Origin: Nipponacmea schrenckii
Lineage: Eukaryota > Mollusca > Gastropoda > Lottiidae
Assembly: GCA_030562195.1 (NCBI GenBank)
Contig: CM060202.1
Location: 30,614,317 to 30,678,316 of the forward strand
DNA length: 64,000 nucleotides
Direction of reading: 5' to 3'
Shown: positions 13,611-25,530 of the stretch, one piece after another
Layout of the letters: every line of letters begins with the position of its first letter
How positions within the stretch are numbered: position 1 is the stretch's first letter
Position numbers and translations under genes: made by a program
Notes under the pieces: model-generated
What the model was told of the DNA's origin: nothing
The model's database searches: none
The model's input: the letters and a program-made list of their open reading frames with translations, nothing else

Positions 13611-15347
13611 TCTACATATTGGAGAGGAAAGGGGGAGTTTTGAAAATATTTCATTGTAATAATAGTATATTGCAAACGACGGTATACGATGATTTGCCCA
13701 GAGAAAAGGGGGCTAAATATTTCACAAACACAGATTCTATTTACTCCTCAATTCCAGAACAACTGTTGGAACAGGTGCCTGTAACAAGACAGTGTATGTT
13801 TATCTCTGATGCCATTCTGGGGCTGGGATTGTAGCTTCCTTATCCCTTTCTGAAAGTCCACGTATTCACGACATTCTAAAAACCACATACTTATTCACTT
13901 AATATTTTCATTGACTCTTTTTAACAGAAGTTTGTTTAATGTAATTTATAATAATTAGCAGATCAAGATGGTGGCGGAGAAATTTTCCATTTATTATTAT
14001 TTTTATATATCAAAGTGCCCACCCATTATGTTCAATAATCATATGAGAAACTTGAAATACGCAGATCCTTATTCCATTCATAAAAAATCGAAGCATATGG
14101 TACTGAAAATCAAAAGTGGAGTCACAACAAAAGCATGATACTGAGGCAATATGTAGGTTGACAAAGTAACAAAATGGCGCGATTTCTTACAGGCAGCAGA
14201 CGATGTTAATTCAGTGTTTTGAGGAGAAGTTGACAAACTGATGAACTGATTCTTATTCGAACTGACAGGTAAAATTGACAGGTGAGTGCAAACAAACAAA
14301 TGTCTATTGTATTTTCAGTTTTTATTAGAAGTGGTCGTCAATTCCAAGCTCTCTAGAATTGAAGGTTCAATTGTTACACTTTACCTTAATCTCCTTTATT
14401 AAAGAAGAGCTTTGTTCAAGGGGCATAATTATGGTAATTATCGACGACTAATTTTCGCGTTGAATTTCGCAGATTATGTTGGTTTTGATACATTTTCGTT
14501 TAGTTGGGTATGTTTTTCAAACTTAAAAGAAAAACACGTTTAAGTCAAAGACTTCACTAAACGATACAAAACGAAACGAAAGGAGATAGAAAAATGGTTA
14601 AATTCGAATTTACAAAGCAACTATAAGTACAACAGCATTTCAAGAACACTAAATAAAATATATTGATGAAAAGCTAAATATTGATTTTGTCACTGGTTCA
14701 TCAGAAACCATATTGAGACTGAACAAAATCATCATTTCTCACAGCGACCATGTCAATTTATTTTCAATTCTTCGTCTTCTTATTCACAGCACATCTGCCT
14801 CGGGGGTGGGGGAGTATCTTCATTGTGTCTTAGGTAAACAAATCCAACCCACTTTTATTGCTTCATAGCGCCATCTATTGATACATTAGACAAACAAGCT
14901 GAGTTACTTGCCCTTTATTCAATGTATCTGACACACTATTCTCTCGTCTAAAAACCTACAGAAATAGTATAAAACGATAATTATAGGCTTGGAACGTCAA
15001 CAGCTTTTTTATCCGGACAAAAGGCTTGAGAAAATTACCAGTAATTATTTGGTACTTTAAAGACAAAGTCAGTCAATGTCCATCTTTTCACGTGCTTTTC
15101 ATGTTAAAGAGATGACATGCATGCATCTGCAAATCGGGGGCAATGAATTTTAGTCACGCGAATCCGTCAAGTTGTTTACAGAAACATTGAAAAAGTCAAT
15201 CCGTTAGCGAGCACACCTGCCGTTAATTTGTTTATAATATTTTAAAATCTTTGTAGAAGTTTATTGTCCATGTTGACACCATAATTGTTTTTCGTTTGTC
15301 CTTTTTAGCTATAGACGCTAAGTAGAACATCTAAACGTTGCAATCTT

Positions 15348-15545
15348 GACAGAAGAGAGTTAATCTAAATTGAATCTTTTTGATAATTTGAAAATAAAAT
15401 CGAATAGTTAGGTATAAACAAATGACGGATACAGGAATCTTTAAAACTTGACAGAGAACAGTTCATCTGATTTTGAATTTTTGATGATAATTGAAAATTT
15501 AATCGGATGATATTAATTTGGTATAAACAAATGACGGATACAGGA
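15348..15545. repeat. Tandem duplication, about 105-base period
   Basis: Two copies share 'gacaga[g/a]' followed by 'ttgatgataattgaaaattt'-like sequence and 'ggtataaacaaatgacggat' with 'acagga'. The downstream block is identical in both. Confidence 0.7.
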
Positions 15546-15771
15546 CATTTTCAGAATGTGTAGCAATACTATCCTTCTCATTCTGCCAATAAATTTCAGA
15601 TTTCAAGGACTAATGTAGATTCATTTCATACCAAGGTAGAACACGAGGCACATTTAAATTCAAATCGCCCTCGTAAACTGTACGGTTTGACAAGAGAGAT
15701 GGTGTGTGGAAGCTAATTGGTGGTCTGGGAAGGTTTAATGTGTTACACCTGACATAACATGGACCTCTTTA

Positions 15772-15969
15772 TCACTCAGTAGATAATAATGAAGAAACTG
15801 TTACCACGAATTCGTTCTTGATCCGTTTGACAAGAGGCTGGCCAGGCTTTGGTTCTCTCATTTCAAATTGAATATCGCTGTATAGTTGAATAGTTGCCCG
15901 TCTTGCAATTCTAGTAAGTTCCTCGACCCCCTTATGTAGTTTGTGAAACTGTTTTATTAGTTCGTTCAT
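15772..15969 (-). CDS. Hypothetical 65-residue protein
   Basis: ATG-started frame with G at -3, ending in TGA. It is rich in charged residues and largely helical in look (MNELIKQFHKLHKGVEELTR at the start), without the low-complexity bias usual for chance frames here. No signal peptide or membrane segment. I do not recognise it. It may be a small gene, a lone exon or chance. Confidence 0.25.
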   Translation of the reverse strand: MNELIKQFHKLHKGVEELTRIARRATIQLYSDIQFEMREPKPGQPLVKRIKNEFVVTVSSLLSTE

Positions 15970-16600
15970 GGCACATTGGAACTAATGAGAAGACTGGAGA
16001 TTTTACCAATAGATGGCCCTCTAGAACTACCCCAAAAAACGATGATGCCTGTTTATTATCATAAAACGAATATCAAACTCAAGATATACGCTGTTATAAT
16101 TTCAAAATTGTTGTAGAAAAATTAGTACTAATGAAGATGGGACATTTACAATTACAGCAAATCTGAGATCAATTTTTCAGTCTTTTGGAAATTCGAGCTG
16201 TAGTTATTTTAAGGCAGTGCACCTCCTGAGAAAACATTGGCACTGAAAGCGTTAATAGAGTGATATTTATTTAAACCTTAGGAACCGCTCTTTCTGTTGA
16301 TTTTTATAATAATGAGACTCGGGTTGAACAAGAGAGGGTTAATAGGGAGTAAGTTTAGTTAATGGAATAACGCACCAGGGTTAAATGACGGTAAATGATT
16401 GGGTAATGTTACTAATTGTAACAGCCATTTAGGATCCAATGTCGCAATTAAAATTAAAGTTTGTTGTAATTGTGAAATCTTAGTAACGGGACCCTGTATT
16501 CAATGTCGTTATCATAATAAAAACATTCTTAAAGCACTTTGGTTGGAACTTTGATAGAAGAATGAGTGCTGGCCTTATTATATAATATGGCGGTTTTGAA

Positions 16601-16992
16601 ATGAAATGAATGGAGTTTTACGTCCCACTAAGAATGAGTGGTGACCTTATTATATAACCTGACATTTTTAAAATGAAAATGAAATAATTAGAGTTTTACG
16701 TCCTACTAATAGGTTAATGAAGACGGACAAAGCTACGAAGTGTGCAGTAGTGGAAATGTTGCCAGGACAGCGGCATTAGCCTACTTTCTTACCGTGCACA
16801 GACTGTAGAACACAGGGCCTCGGTTTATTTTTCCATCCGAACGACTAGACACTTTCTCCATGTCAGTCCCTCCGACCTGCACCACTGACAAAGGGAAACT
16901 GGCTGAAAAATCCGAAAGTTCATCACGACCTTTTCCGGGATTTACCTCAGGTTAACAAGCAAGCGTCTAACTCACTGGGCCAACACGACCCC
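16601..16992 (-). mobile_element. Diverged SINE with duplicated 3' tail
   Basis: Minus-strand copy from head (about 16992) to tail (16601). It is flanked by a 16-base direct repeat with two mismatches (16585-16600 and 16993-17008, sharing CGGTTTTGAA), a likely target-site duplication. Its tail plus adjacent flank is present twice in tandem (about 72-base period, 16558-16629 and 16630-16701). Confidence 0.75.
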
Positions 16993-17008
16993 ATAGGACG
17001 GTTTTGAA

Positions 17009-20000
17009 GCGTTTCAAAAGGGCACATAAATCATCATAAAAAAATATTTACGTGGTGGCCGGTATATTTATGATATTGGGAGAGTGAGTGGAGACACGGG
17101 GCAGGGAATTTAACAGTCTGCTATATCAGCTTGTCGTCCACCACCGTCCGCGGGACATGAAATTCTGTACGGATGTGAGACATAATTCCTCTTATTAATA
17201 GTTTATTAGCCACACCAATATATTGACAATATGTTGTTTTGGATTTCGGGATATTTCGAATCGATGGTACTTGATTTTATTATACGAAGCCCTCCACCCG
17301 TTTAAATCCAAATACCAAGTAAGAAGCTCCATTGTCCTCAGTGCTGTAAACTTGTAAGACAAAAACCTTCCTCTGAAAACCAAGGAATGGGAATTCTGAA
17401 AGAATCTCTGTCACACCTGTAGATGCCAATCATCATTATATAGTGTTCGTGTTCATCTATTAACTCGTAATTACTGTATGTATGCTGAATAAACAATTCG
17501 TAAAGACGAGAAATTATCCAGATTGTTTATTTTCAGAAGAAATCAACAAAATAAACTATTTTTAATTTGGCGAAATTCTCATAACCTATAAAAAAAATAT
17601 TCTAAAAATCTCAGGATTTGGACTGAGGACTGGTATTTCTGCCTTTGTATTCAGTAGATTTGTCTTAACAGCCAGTCTTTGTGTCTATGTCTAGTTTAGA
17701 GTTCTTTGGTGCCACTGTATCAGCCAAGCATGATTTATTTCAAGTTGTTGAACATCGTCACCATATATCAGTAACTTTAGTGATTAACGAAGAAATATAC
17801 CAAGAGATGAGATGACTTTATTGGCTTTTCATCTGAATTTCCTGACAAACGTCTGTATAGTCGTTTTATATATAAAAAAAAAGAATAAATTATTAAATGA
17901 ACAAAGAAAAAAGGGCCAATGCGCTACCTATTTCTGCACCATTTTTTACACTTTCATCTAACTCGTCTCCTGATTTCCATAGTTTTACTGATTAACCAAG
18001 ACAACATACCAAGACATGAGAAAACTATATATACATCTAACGGGTTTATCGACCTTCATCTTGTTATTTTCGTGTTCAAGAATTCAAAGTTTTAAAAAAA
18101 TTGAAAACAACAGATTGTCGTGATAATATTTTCATGTTCGATTTCAGACGTTTTCAATAAAAAAGGGTCAAAGAGGGGATTTATTGGGTATAAAGACTTA
18201 AGCCTCGGAACAGATCCGCCATGTAGAAACCCCACAAATCATAGCCTAGACCTGTCATAAAAATAATAACTTGAATTTCTCTAATGGAGCATCAGGTCTT
18301 TAACTTCGTTTACTGGCCCTTTGTTCGAACTTAACTTTGTAGGAAACCATAGGAAGTTAATCGAGCGATCTTAGATGACCAGTGTGATAAGATGATGGAC
18401 AGTCGAGATAGATTCAGGTGAGCGTCGGGTCGTGGCTATTTTCAAAGTCATGACAAACTGATATAGAAATGATTTGAATATTAATAAAACATTATAGACA
18501 AGCCGAGAACGATTTTCTCACTATTATAACAGTGTTTATTTATCGTGTTTCTACCATTTAATAACCATGCTTGTTTTAAATCTTATGTTATCCTTTATTA
18601 TTCTCCTATAAAATATATACTTTGATCTAGCGACAGCAGTAAGTCGCTTCCATATCGAGTTATTCAGTTGCTATATTCACCTTTAACAAAATATGTCTCT
18701 AAATCAATGCGTATAATTTGGATTCTATAACTTCCTTGAGTAGGATTTAGCAATGGGAGAATATACAACTGGACATAATTATATGGATAACAATTACTTT
18801 ATTAAATAACTTGCAACGTTTTGATGATGGTACTCTCGTCTCATCAAGCAATGATTGAGGGCACTCTCACAAGACCTACCCCAGTAGGCAATATATCATA
18901 TTGATGTTTGAACAAATTGTTACATTTCTTTTGATCTATATTTGTGAAATATTTGATCTCTCGGCCCCCAAACAATACTTTAACCAAATATATCAGGAGC
19001 TTCATATCAACCTGTTATTTGGTCATTTGGGTGGTCGACGTGATGTCCAACAAACACATTCTGTTGTTTTTTCACGCCTTTATTGTCCATGGTTTGTCCA
19101 CTTGCCTTTAATCCCGGTCCGATATTGTCACTAAGTGTTTGTTTTGATTGTATGCTGGGAACAAACGACACATCGTTACATTTCATTTTCAATTCTTTTA
19201 TTGACCAACTTTCAGCTAGAATAAGATTTATCTCTATAATTTGATGGTGCTGATCGAGTTCCATCATTATAAGATTATCGCTGACAAAACAGGTTTCATA
19301 TATTTCATGTCAAAATGAAGAAAAGATATGTAAAAGCTGAGAGTGGGAAATGTTGTAATCAATTTAATGTTAAATAATAGTAGTTTCTAGATTATAAACA
19401 GCAGTCTTAAAACATAGCTTTAGATGAGGTTTCATATGTTCACTATTGCAACCCAAACTAAAATCACGATGTGCTTTGAAGAGCAAGCTAGCACTTGTGG
19501 AATCTGAAAACAGTACAATTTCATTATTTTATTTCATTTTAAGTTACTATTTTTATATCTTTACATCCTCAAATATTTTATAAAATCTCTTTTCAAAGCC
19601 CATGAGCTAAATCAAACCAAATTTTATTGAAAATCTGAGAATAAGCTCTATATTAAACGACTTAATGACCCATTTAGATGGTAAAAAATAACTGTTTTTA
19701 AATATGGCCTTTGGCTTAAAACACCCTGACAATAGTAGAGTTAAATATGTTTTTAAAGGAAAACACAATGTTGTTTTATAGGGTATATAATCTTCGTGAA
19801 CTAATTTAAGAACTCTGGAGGGCCTTTTAATTATTTCTTTATTTAATGTGTTGCAGTAAACACGCCTGGTTACCTAATTACAAGCTAATAGACTGAGAGA
19901 GACGTATTCTAAGTCACTCTTGATAGATCAGTAACGTAACATTGCAAAAAGGGCAACCCCTTATATGGGTTTTATTACTCTCATTGTTTGATAAAAACAG

Positions 20001-20375
20001 TTATTATTGTCTTGATGGCTACTGGACGAGCTCTGATAGGGTTTAAATACCTAGTGGTAAAACTTGGATGGTGGTATCCCATTTCTTTCAAATAACCATC
20101 TTCTTTATCCTTAACCAGAGAACCACATTTGAAATTTAAAATTTTAGATATCTATTGTTAAGCAAAGAGGCACAATTTAACTTTGGGACGATAGGGTCGA
20201 GGTGGGTGTAATAACTGTGACGTTCTCACAACCTGCTAACCTTCCATTCAGTCAGTAACAATCAAAATATTACCCGTATTCTTGCCATTTTCATACATGT
20301 ACCTTATTCAAGACCACGTTTTTGCGCTTTTCAACATTACCCTAGCTCTCCACCGGCTTCTCCTGCTGTTATACT
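17009..20375. other. Mostly empty stretch
   Basis: A diverged duplication is visible at about 17764-17830 and 17969-18035 ('gattaacgaagaaatatacc' against 'gattaaccaagacaacatac'). Apart from the weak candidate at 19007-19267, I see nothing else. Confidence 0.5.
19007..19267 (-). CDS. Hypothetical 86-residue hydrophilic protein
   Basis: Starts ATGATGG and ends TGA. The composition is mixed and hydrophilic (for example ILAESWSIKELKMKC). No recognised domain. A 77-codon frame opposes it on the plus strand, so this could be chance. Confidence 0.15.
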   Translation of the reverse strand: MMELDQHHQIIEINLILAESWSIKELKMKCNDVSFVPSIQSKQTLSDNIGPGLKASGQTMDNKGVKKQQNVFVGHHVDHPNDQITG

Positions 20376-20535
20376 AGGGTAAAACTAACCTGTCTCATAA
20401 CAGTCTAAACCCAGCCCACGTTCCCTGTTGGTGGGTGAACAATCCAACCCATGTTCCCTACCTTTAGGGTAAAACTAATCTGTCTCATAACAGTCTCAAC
20501 CCAACCCACATTCCCTGTTGGTGGGTAAAAATCCA
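20376..20535. repeat. Tandem duplication, about 90-base period
   Basis: Two copies beginning 'agggtaaaactaa[c/t]ctgtct' at 20376 and 20466 share the 'cataacagtct' and 'ttccctgttggtgggt' blocks. They sit just upstream of the SINE tail at 20560. Confidence 0.75.
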
Positions 20536-20559
20536 ACGCTTGGCGAATTCTGCTTCACA

Positions 20560-20625
20560 AAATGAAATGGAATAAATTGAGTTTTACGTCCTACTCTTCT
20601 GAACCTTATGGGCTAATATAGACGG
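20560..20625 (-). mobile_element. Tail-only SINE insertion with target duplication
   Basis: Only the 3' 65 bases of the SINE are present in reverse. They are flanked by a perfect 11-base direct repeat, TCTGCTTCACA, at 20549-20559 and 20626-20636. This indicates a 5'-truncated retrotransposition rather than later decay. Confidence 0.8.
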
Positions 20626-20636
20626 TCTGCTTCACA

Positions 20637-22689
20637 TGGATAGGAAGAGCCGACATCGAAGGATTGGTATATTGAAAACAATTTATCAGATATCTTGTCA
20701 TTTACATACGTTTGTAGATTAGAATCTATAGAATATTTAGAGACTATTTATAAAATGATTAGAGACTCGTTTAAATCTCATTAAATATTATAATACGTAT
20801 ACCCAGGTGATGCTCCTATTGTTCTTAATTGTTAATTTATTCAGAAAATGGTGATGAAGATTTCAAAGTAGATTTTACCAACCCTATTTCCACTTGAAAT
20901 GGTTTGGATCATTTAAGAGATCTTCACATACAATGCTTAAGACTGGTGCTGTTTGAAGAATATGACGCCTTGATATACAAGATTGTCCCGTGAGCAAGAT
21001 ATACTATAACTTAAAGGACCTTTCTTGATTGAATCAGGGTAAAAAAATGTCTAAAATGCTTCTACTCGTATTTTCTATTTTCACCCGACGTTTATTTTCT
21101 CATTACAAGGGTCAGGGGAGTGTCAAAAACAAGGGAGGTCACCGAGACAAAACAATAATGCTTTTTAGTCCCAAATGCCTTGACGCTTCAACAAGTTTGG
21201 GAAAAAATGACAGACTTGTATGTTGATGAATTGGAAACATGTCGCAACAGTCGTACGGAATTACGATTTAACCGGACACGGTGTAAACTGTCTAAAAGTT
21301 CCTCTACCCTGTAATTTTCTTCTTAACTTAGAAATTATTTTCTCGTTTGTGGGGTCAAAAACAATGAAGGCTTACAAGACAGAAAACGAAATGATTTATA
21401 AGTTAACGGTAAAAATAAATTACTTAATTGACAAATGAAATAATCCCAGATAATGTTGACGAATGGTCATTATTTCGCAGGTAATTACCAAGATTTCTCG
21501 GACGTTATCAAGATGTTCACTGTCTATACATCATCCTACCCTCTAATTTTCATCTTTACTCTACGTTTATTTTCTCATTAGAGATATTAAGGATGGTAGA
21601 ACTCGAAAAACAACCCGAAAAATCCGACTAATCCCTAATCAAGTCAATTTTCTTTTCGCCAAGTGACGACGGCTACCGTACAATTATCAGATCATATCTT
21701 AACGAAACAATTTACGATCACTATTCTCGGAGAAAATACGACATTGATTGGTCATTTTGGACAAAACACATTTTGTTTCTTGAGATCTTCTGGGTTGTTT
21801 TGGAATAAGAGAATTTCAGGAGAGGGGTACTCGATGTGTTGGAAGAAAATGCATTTCAATGCAGTTCAATAAATGAAATAATATATTTCTTCCCTGGTGG
21901 TGACCAACCAGCTGTCGCCAGTTCACCTCCAACTCAGGTGCAACTTGTCAGGTATATTTGAAAAATGATGTGCCAAATTACAATATAGTAACAAGGGTCA
22001 GCAAACATTCTAAAAACAGATTGTTAGGAAGGTGGGAAATCCATGGTTCGCGATTTCTAAGATTTTGTTAAGTCGTCGAGATATAAATAGATAAGGTAAG
22101 GGACGTTACTGTGGGAAATGGCCTTTCCGCAGCCTTTCCTGTTCTTTTAAAAATTTTCAGAAATCCGTTTTTCTAATGAAACTACGATGAACTTGTCTCA
22201 AAAAAGCAAACCACCCACCTCATATTGTAAATTTGGAAAATACTGAAATTCGTCTTACATAGGTCTCCTGTTTCCAGCACGGAATAATAATGGCATATTA
22301 TGTAAATTGTGTGCAGAAATTCGAAATTTCCTCATGGTACAAACAATTATGTCAGCGGTCAGTGATTCAGAGATGTTATTTACCCTGACCCCTTTAACAC
22401 TTCAGCTAATCAGTGAAATCAGCAATATTTAAACCTCAATTTTGACGACAGTTTAATTTGTAGCGACACTTACTGGTCGTTGTAAACTTAATGGTCAACA
22501 ATTTGATAGAATAGGATGTAAAGATACAGAAAGAATACTGATATAAAATAGCGATATGAGTATTGATATGTTGAACTCGCGAGTTATTGATGGTTTAAGT
22601 GATTTGTTATTGAATATTAAACTATTTTATTTTACTTTGTCATAATACAGATTTAAATTGATAGTGTAGGTAAATATGAATTTATTGCC
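20637..22689. other. Non-coding stretch, nothing recognised
   Basis: Frames at 21029-21438 and 21663-21872 are short, use non-ATG starts in part and show no domain. Confidence 0.5.
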
Positions 22690-22885
22690 ATTCGTCTTTC
22701 AATAGTTTAATGTTGAATGAATACTCTAGCAATAATTATTACCTATGTGAACTCTCTTAAAAGATTACCCGGAGCCTTCAGTAACTTTGATGCTTTCTAA
22801 AGGTTTAACTTTCGTCCTTCAATAGTTTTATGTTGAATAAGTATTGTTACATTAATAATCAACTATGTGGACTCCCTTAAGTAAG
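22690..22885. repeat. Tandem duplication, about 115-base period
   Basis: Copies beginning near 22690 and 22808 share 'ttcgtc[t/c]ttcaatagttt', 'atgttgaat' and 'ctatgtg[a/g]actc[t/c]cttaa'. The second copy runs directly into a SINE fragment. Confidence 0.6.
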
Positions 22886-22890
22886 TAACT

Positions 22891-23100
22891 TTGATGCTTG
22901 CTCGCTAACTGAAGGTTCAGGGTTCCATCCCACCAAAGGTATATCAACCCAACTTCCCCTTGTCAGTGATGCTCAGGGGCTGACATGAAAATAGCGTCTA
23001 GTCATTCAGATGGGACAAAAAACCGAGTCCTCGTGTGCTACAGGCTGTGCACGATTCATCGACAGGTTTAAAATCGGGAAAAAAGATTCTAATGTTCCAG
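22891..23100 (+). mobile_element. Partial SINE, both ends missing
   Basis: Contains 'gcttgctcgctaac', box B-like 'gggttccatccc', the 'cccttgtcagtgatgc' and 'gcgtctagtcattcagatgg' blocks and 'gtgtgctacaggctgtgcac'. It then decays. Box A and the 3' tail are absent. Confidence 0.75.
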
Positions 23101-24203
23101 AAGAAATATTTAAAAGCAATTAATTCAGATTACGAATTTAATCAGTTTAACCTTTTTTATTTATTATAGACGAATATGGTGCAGGATTTTCAATTCTACG
23201 AGCGATACGAACATTTTTAATTTCAGATATATTACAGATAAATATAGACTACATATACTTCAAAGATTTAAAAAAAAAAATAGTTTTTATGCTTTTTCCC
23301 TTTCAAGATAGCTTCATAACAAAAACACGCCTCAAACCCCGATTGATTAAGGACATAATTAAATATTTCAATCAAAGCATGAATAGTTCAATGATTCAAA
23401 AACTTTTAATCCCAGCTGACTCATATTTGTCAACAACAAAAATATCAAAAAGTCGCTAAGAGTGTGACAGTTATAATAGTTGAAAGATATAAAAGTCACA
23501 AAATCGATTTAGAACTGAATGGGATTTCTATAATTCTATTGTCGTCAGAGATAGGTTCCTTTATACCAGGGACAGGGTCTATTGTGACAGGGGTAATAAA
23601 ACCTCACCCCTAAACCACTTCATAATTCACCTTTACTCTTTCATTTTTCTCTCATTTGAATATTTGTTAGCTCCAGTCGTAAGTTTGTTAAGGTTTTTAT
23701 AAACAGGTTTGCTCTGAGAGTAGAAAAGGTTCTTTGTAGGACGATCTTAATAAAAATCAACTGAGTGCATTGAAGTAGAAATTGCTCTGATTTGTAACGA
23801 ATTAAAGGGTGACTCCCATAATTTTTGCTCTATTTGTTTCGTATGGTAGCGTTGTCATTGTCAATACTAATCTTACGTTTAACAAATCAAAACGTTACGC
23901 AGTGCCGAAACGTACACGATACTACGGATATACGCAATCTGATAACAACATTAGATGTTTAGAGTTGTGGTTTTTTTTTGCGATGGAATTATGATTTCAC
24001 GGGATAGTCCCTTGAAATCAAAAGACCCTTTTCACCCCACTACTTGACAAAAACACAAACCCCTTCATCTCTCAGCTGATTGAAGTCGTCACGGTGCAAT
24101 TTTGTGAAGCTGCCTTAACCCATCACGCCATGTAACACTTTGTGTATGCCGATTTGCATGGTCATTAAGGTTTTCGATAGGGTTGATTTACTTATTCTTC
24201 CAG

Positions 24204-24419
24204 TTTCTCAATTACTTTATATTATGGGTAAACCATTGCAATATTGTGAAAGAAAGTATTGCAAACATAACTAAGTATTTCGTTCCGAAGTGCAAAACGA
24301 AAACTGTAAGCATTAGCAATACAAAGGTAGCAGCTAATGAAGTTTTCATGTCAGAAAGTATATCAATTATAAAAAAGGAAGTCTTTCATAATGAAATTTG
24401 TTATCAAGTATCTTTAAAA
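24204..24419 (+). CDS. Possible isolated internal exon
   Basis: A 72-codon open stretch lies between a good acceptor (TTATTCTTCCAG ending 24203) and a consensus-like donor (GTAAGC at 24420), phase 0 at both ends. The translation is Lys/Ser-rich and unrecognised. No partner exons were identified. Confidence 0.12.
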
Positions 24420-25500
24420 GTAAGCATACCCTACTTTTTAACTCACTCGTAATTGTTGCTCAATATTTACTTTCCTACACTTGATTTCACTGAAACTAAC
24501 GACGATTGGGTTCGTGTAATGTCATAATCCAACGACATTGGTAAATCTTAGCGTATGTTATTCGATCTAGATTCTTGCAACTCCATTCTATATAATTAAT
24601 TCAGGGTAGAATACGAATATTAAATATTTTGCATTCACACCTGTTTCAGTACTTGATGGTTGTTTAATGGATGTATATTAGAGACATGTAAATGACACTG
24701 AGTGCAAATTTAAGACTTAAGGGTTTACGTTTGTACTCACAGTATCACAAATCTTCATTTACTTCAAGTAATCTATAACCACACTGATTGACCAATGCCT
24801 TTAGAAGAGCGGACTCTGTTGAACTTGTATAATGGGATTAAGATTGTTGGGGTTGTATACCGAGGTGAATATTAGTAATAATCAATGAGTCAATGCTGTA
24901 GGGTTACAGTTATTTATTAGTGTGTATTTGACAGTAGGAATAGGTTCAATTACCACGAAGGTTAATAAATGTTGAATTGCGAGTTCAGATGGGTATAATA
25001 GATATCAAATTAAAGACCATTTAGCTAATAGATTGTTCGTTAATCGTTCATTTAAACTTATTGAGAAATGGCTGTTAATAGATAGATGTGCTGCACTAAG
25101 TAATCTATGAACTCTATAAAGCCTATTTTATTTCCCTATGTTTGATAGTTTATATGTAGCTGATGAAGCTCAATTTCAAATATCAGTAACTTTTTTTAGA
25201 ATCCAAAACCGGTTTTCAAAAAAGCAATAAAAACTCAAGTAATAGTGTAGTGAAATGCTCTAAGTATCTCTGGATGTTCGTGTATTAGATAGTCTGTATT
25301 AAGAGTAAAGAAGTTCCTAAAAACTCCAATGTAAAGTACTGGCCAAGGTGAAGAACAAAAAAAAAAGAATCTGCATCGAAATTCTACAATAGAAATTATA
25401 ATTCTAGAGATATCAAGGTCTTCTTGTTATCAGGTCTGAAAGAAAAGGGGAGTATGAGAAGGTTTTGAAAATATAAAAATGTATGAGAAAAGAAACCGGA

Positions 25501-25530
25501 TGGTGGTGGGGAAGGGGGGGGGGTGTCAGT
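25501..25530 (+). other. G-rich run
   Basis: Contains GGTGGTGGGG and a run of ten G, a possible G-quadruplex or poly-G slippage site in AT-rich surroundings. Confidence 0.5.
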
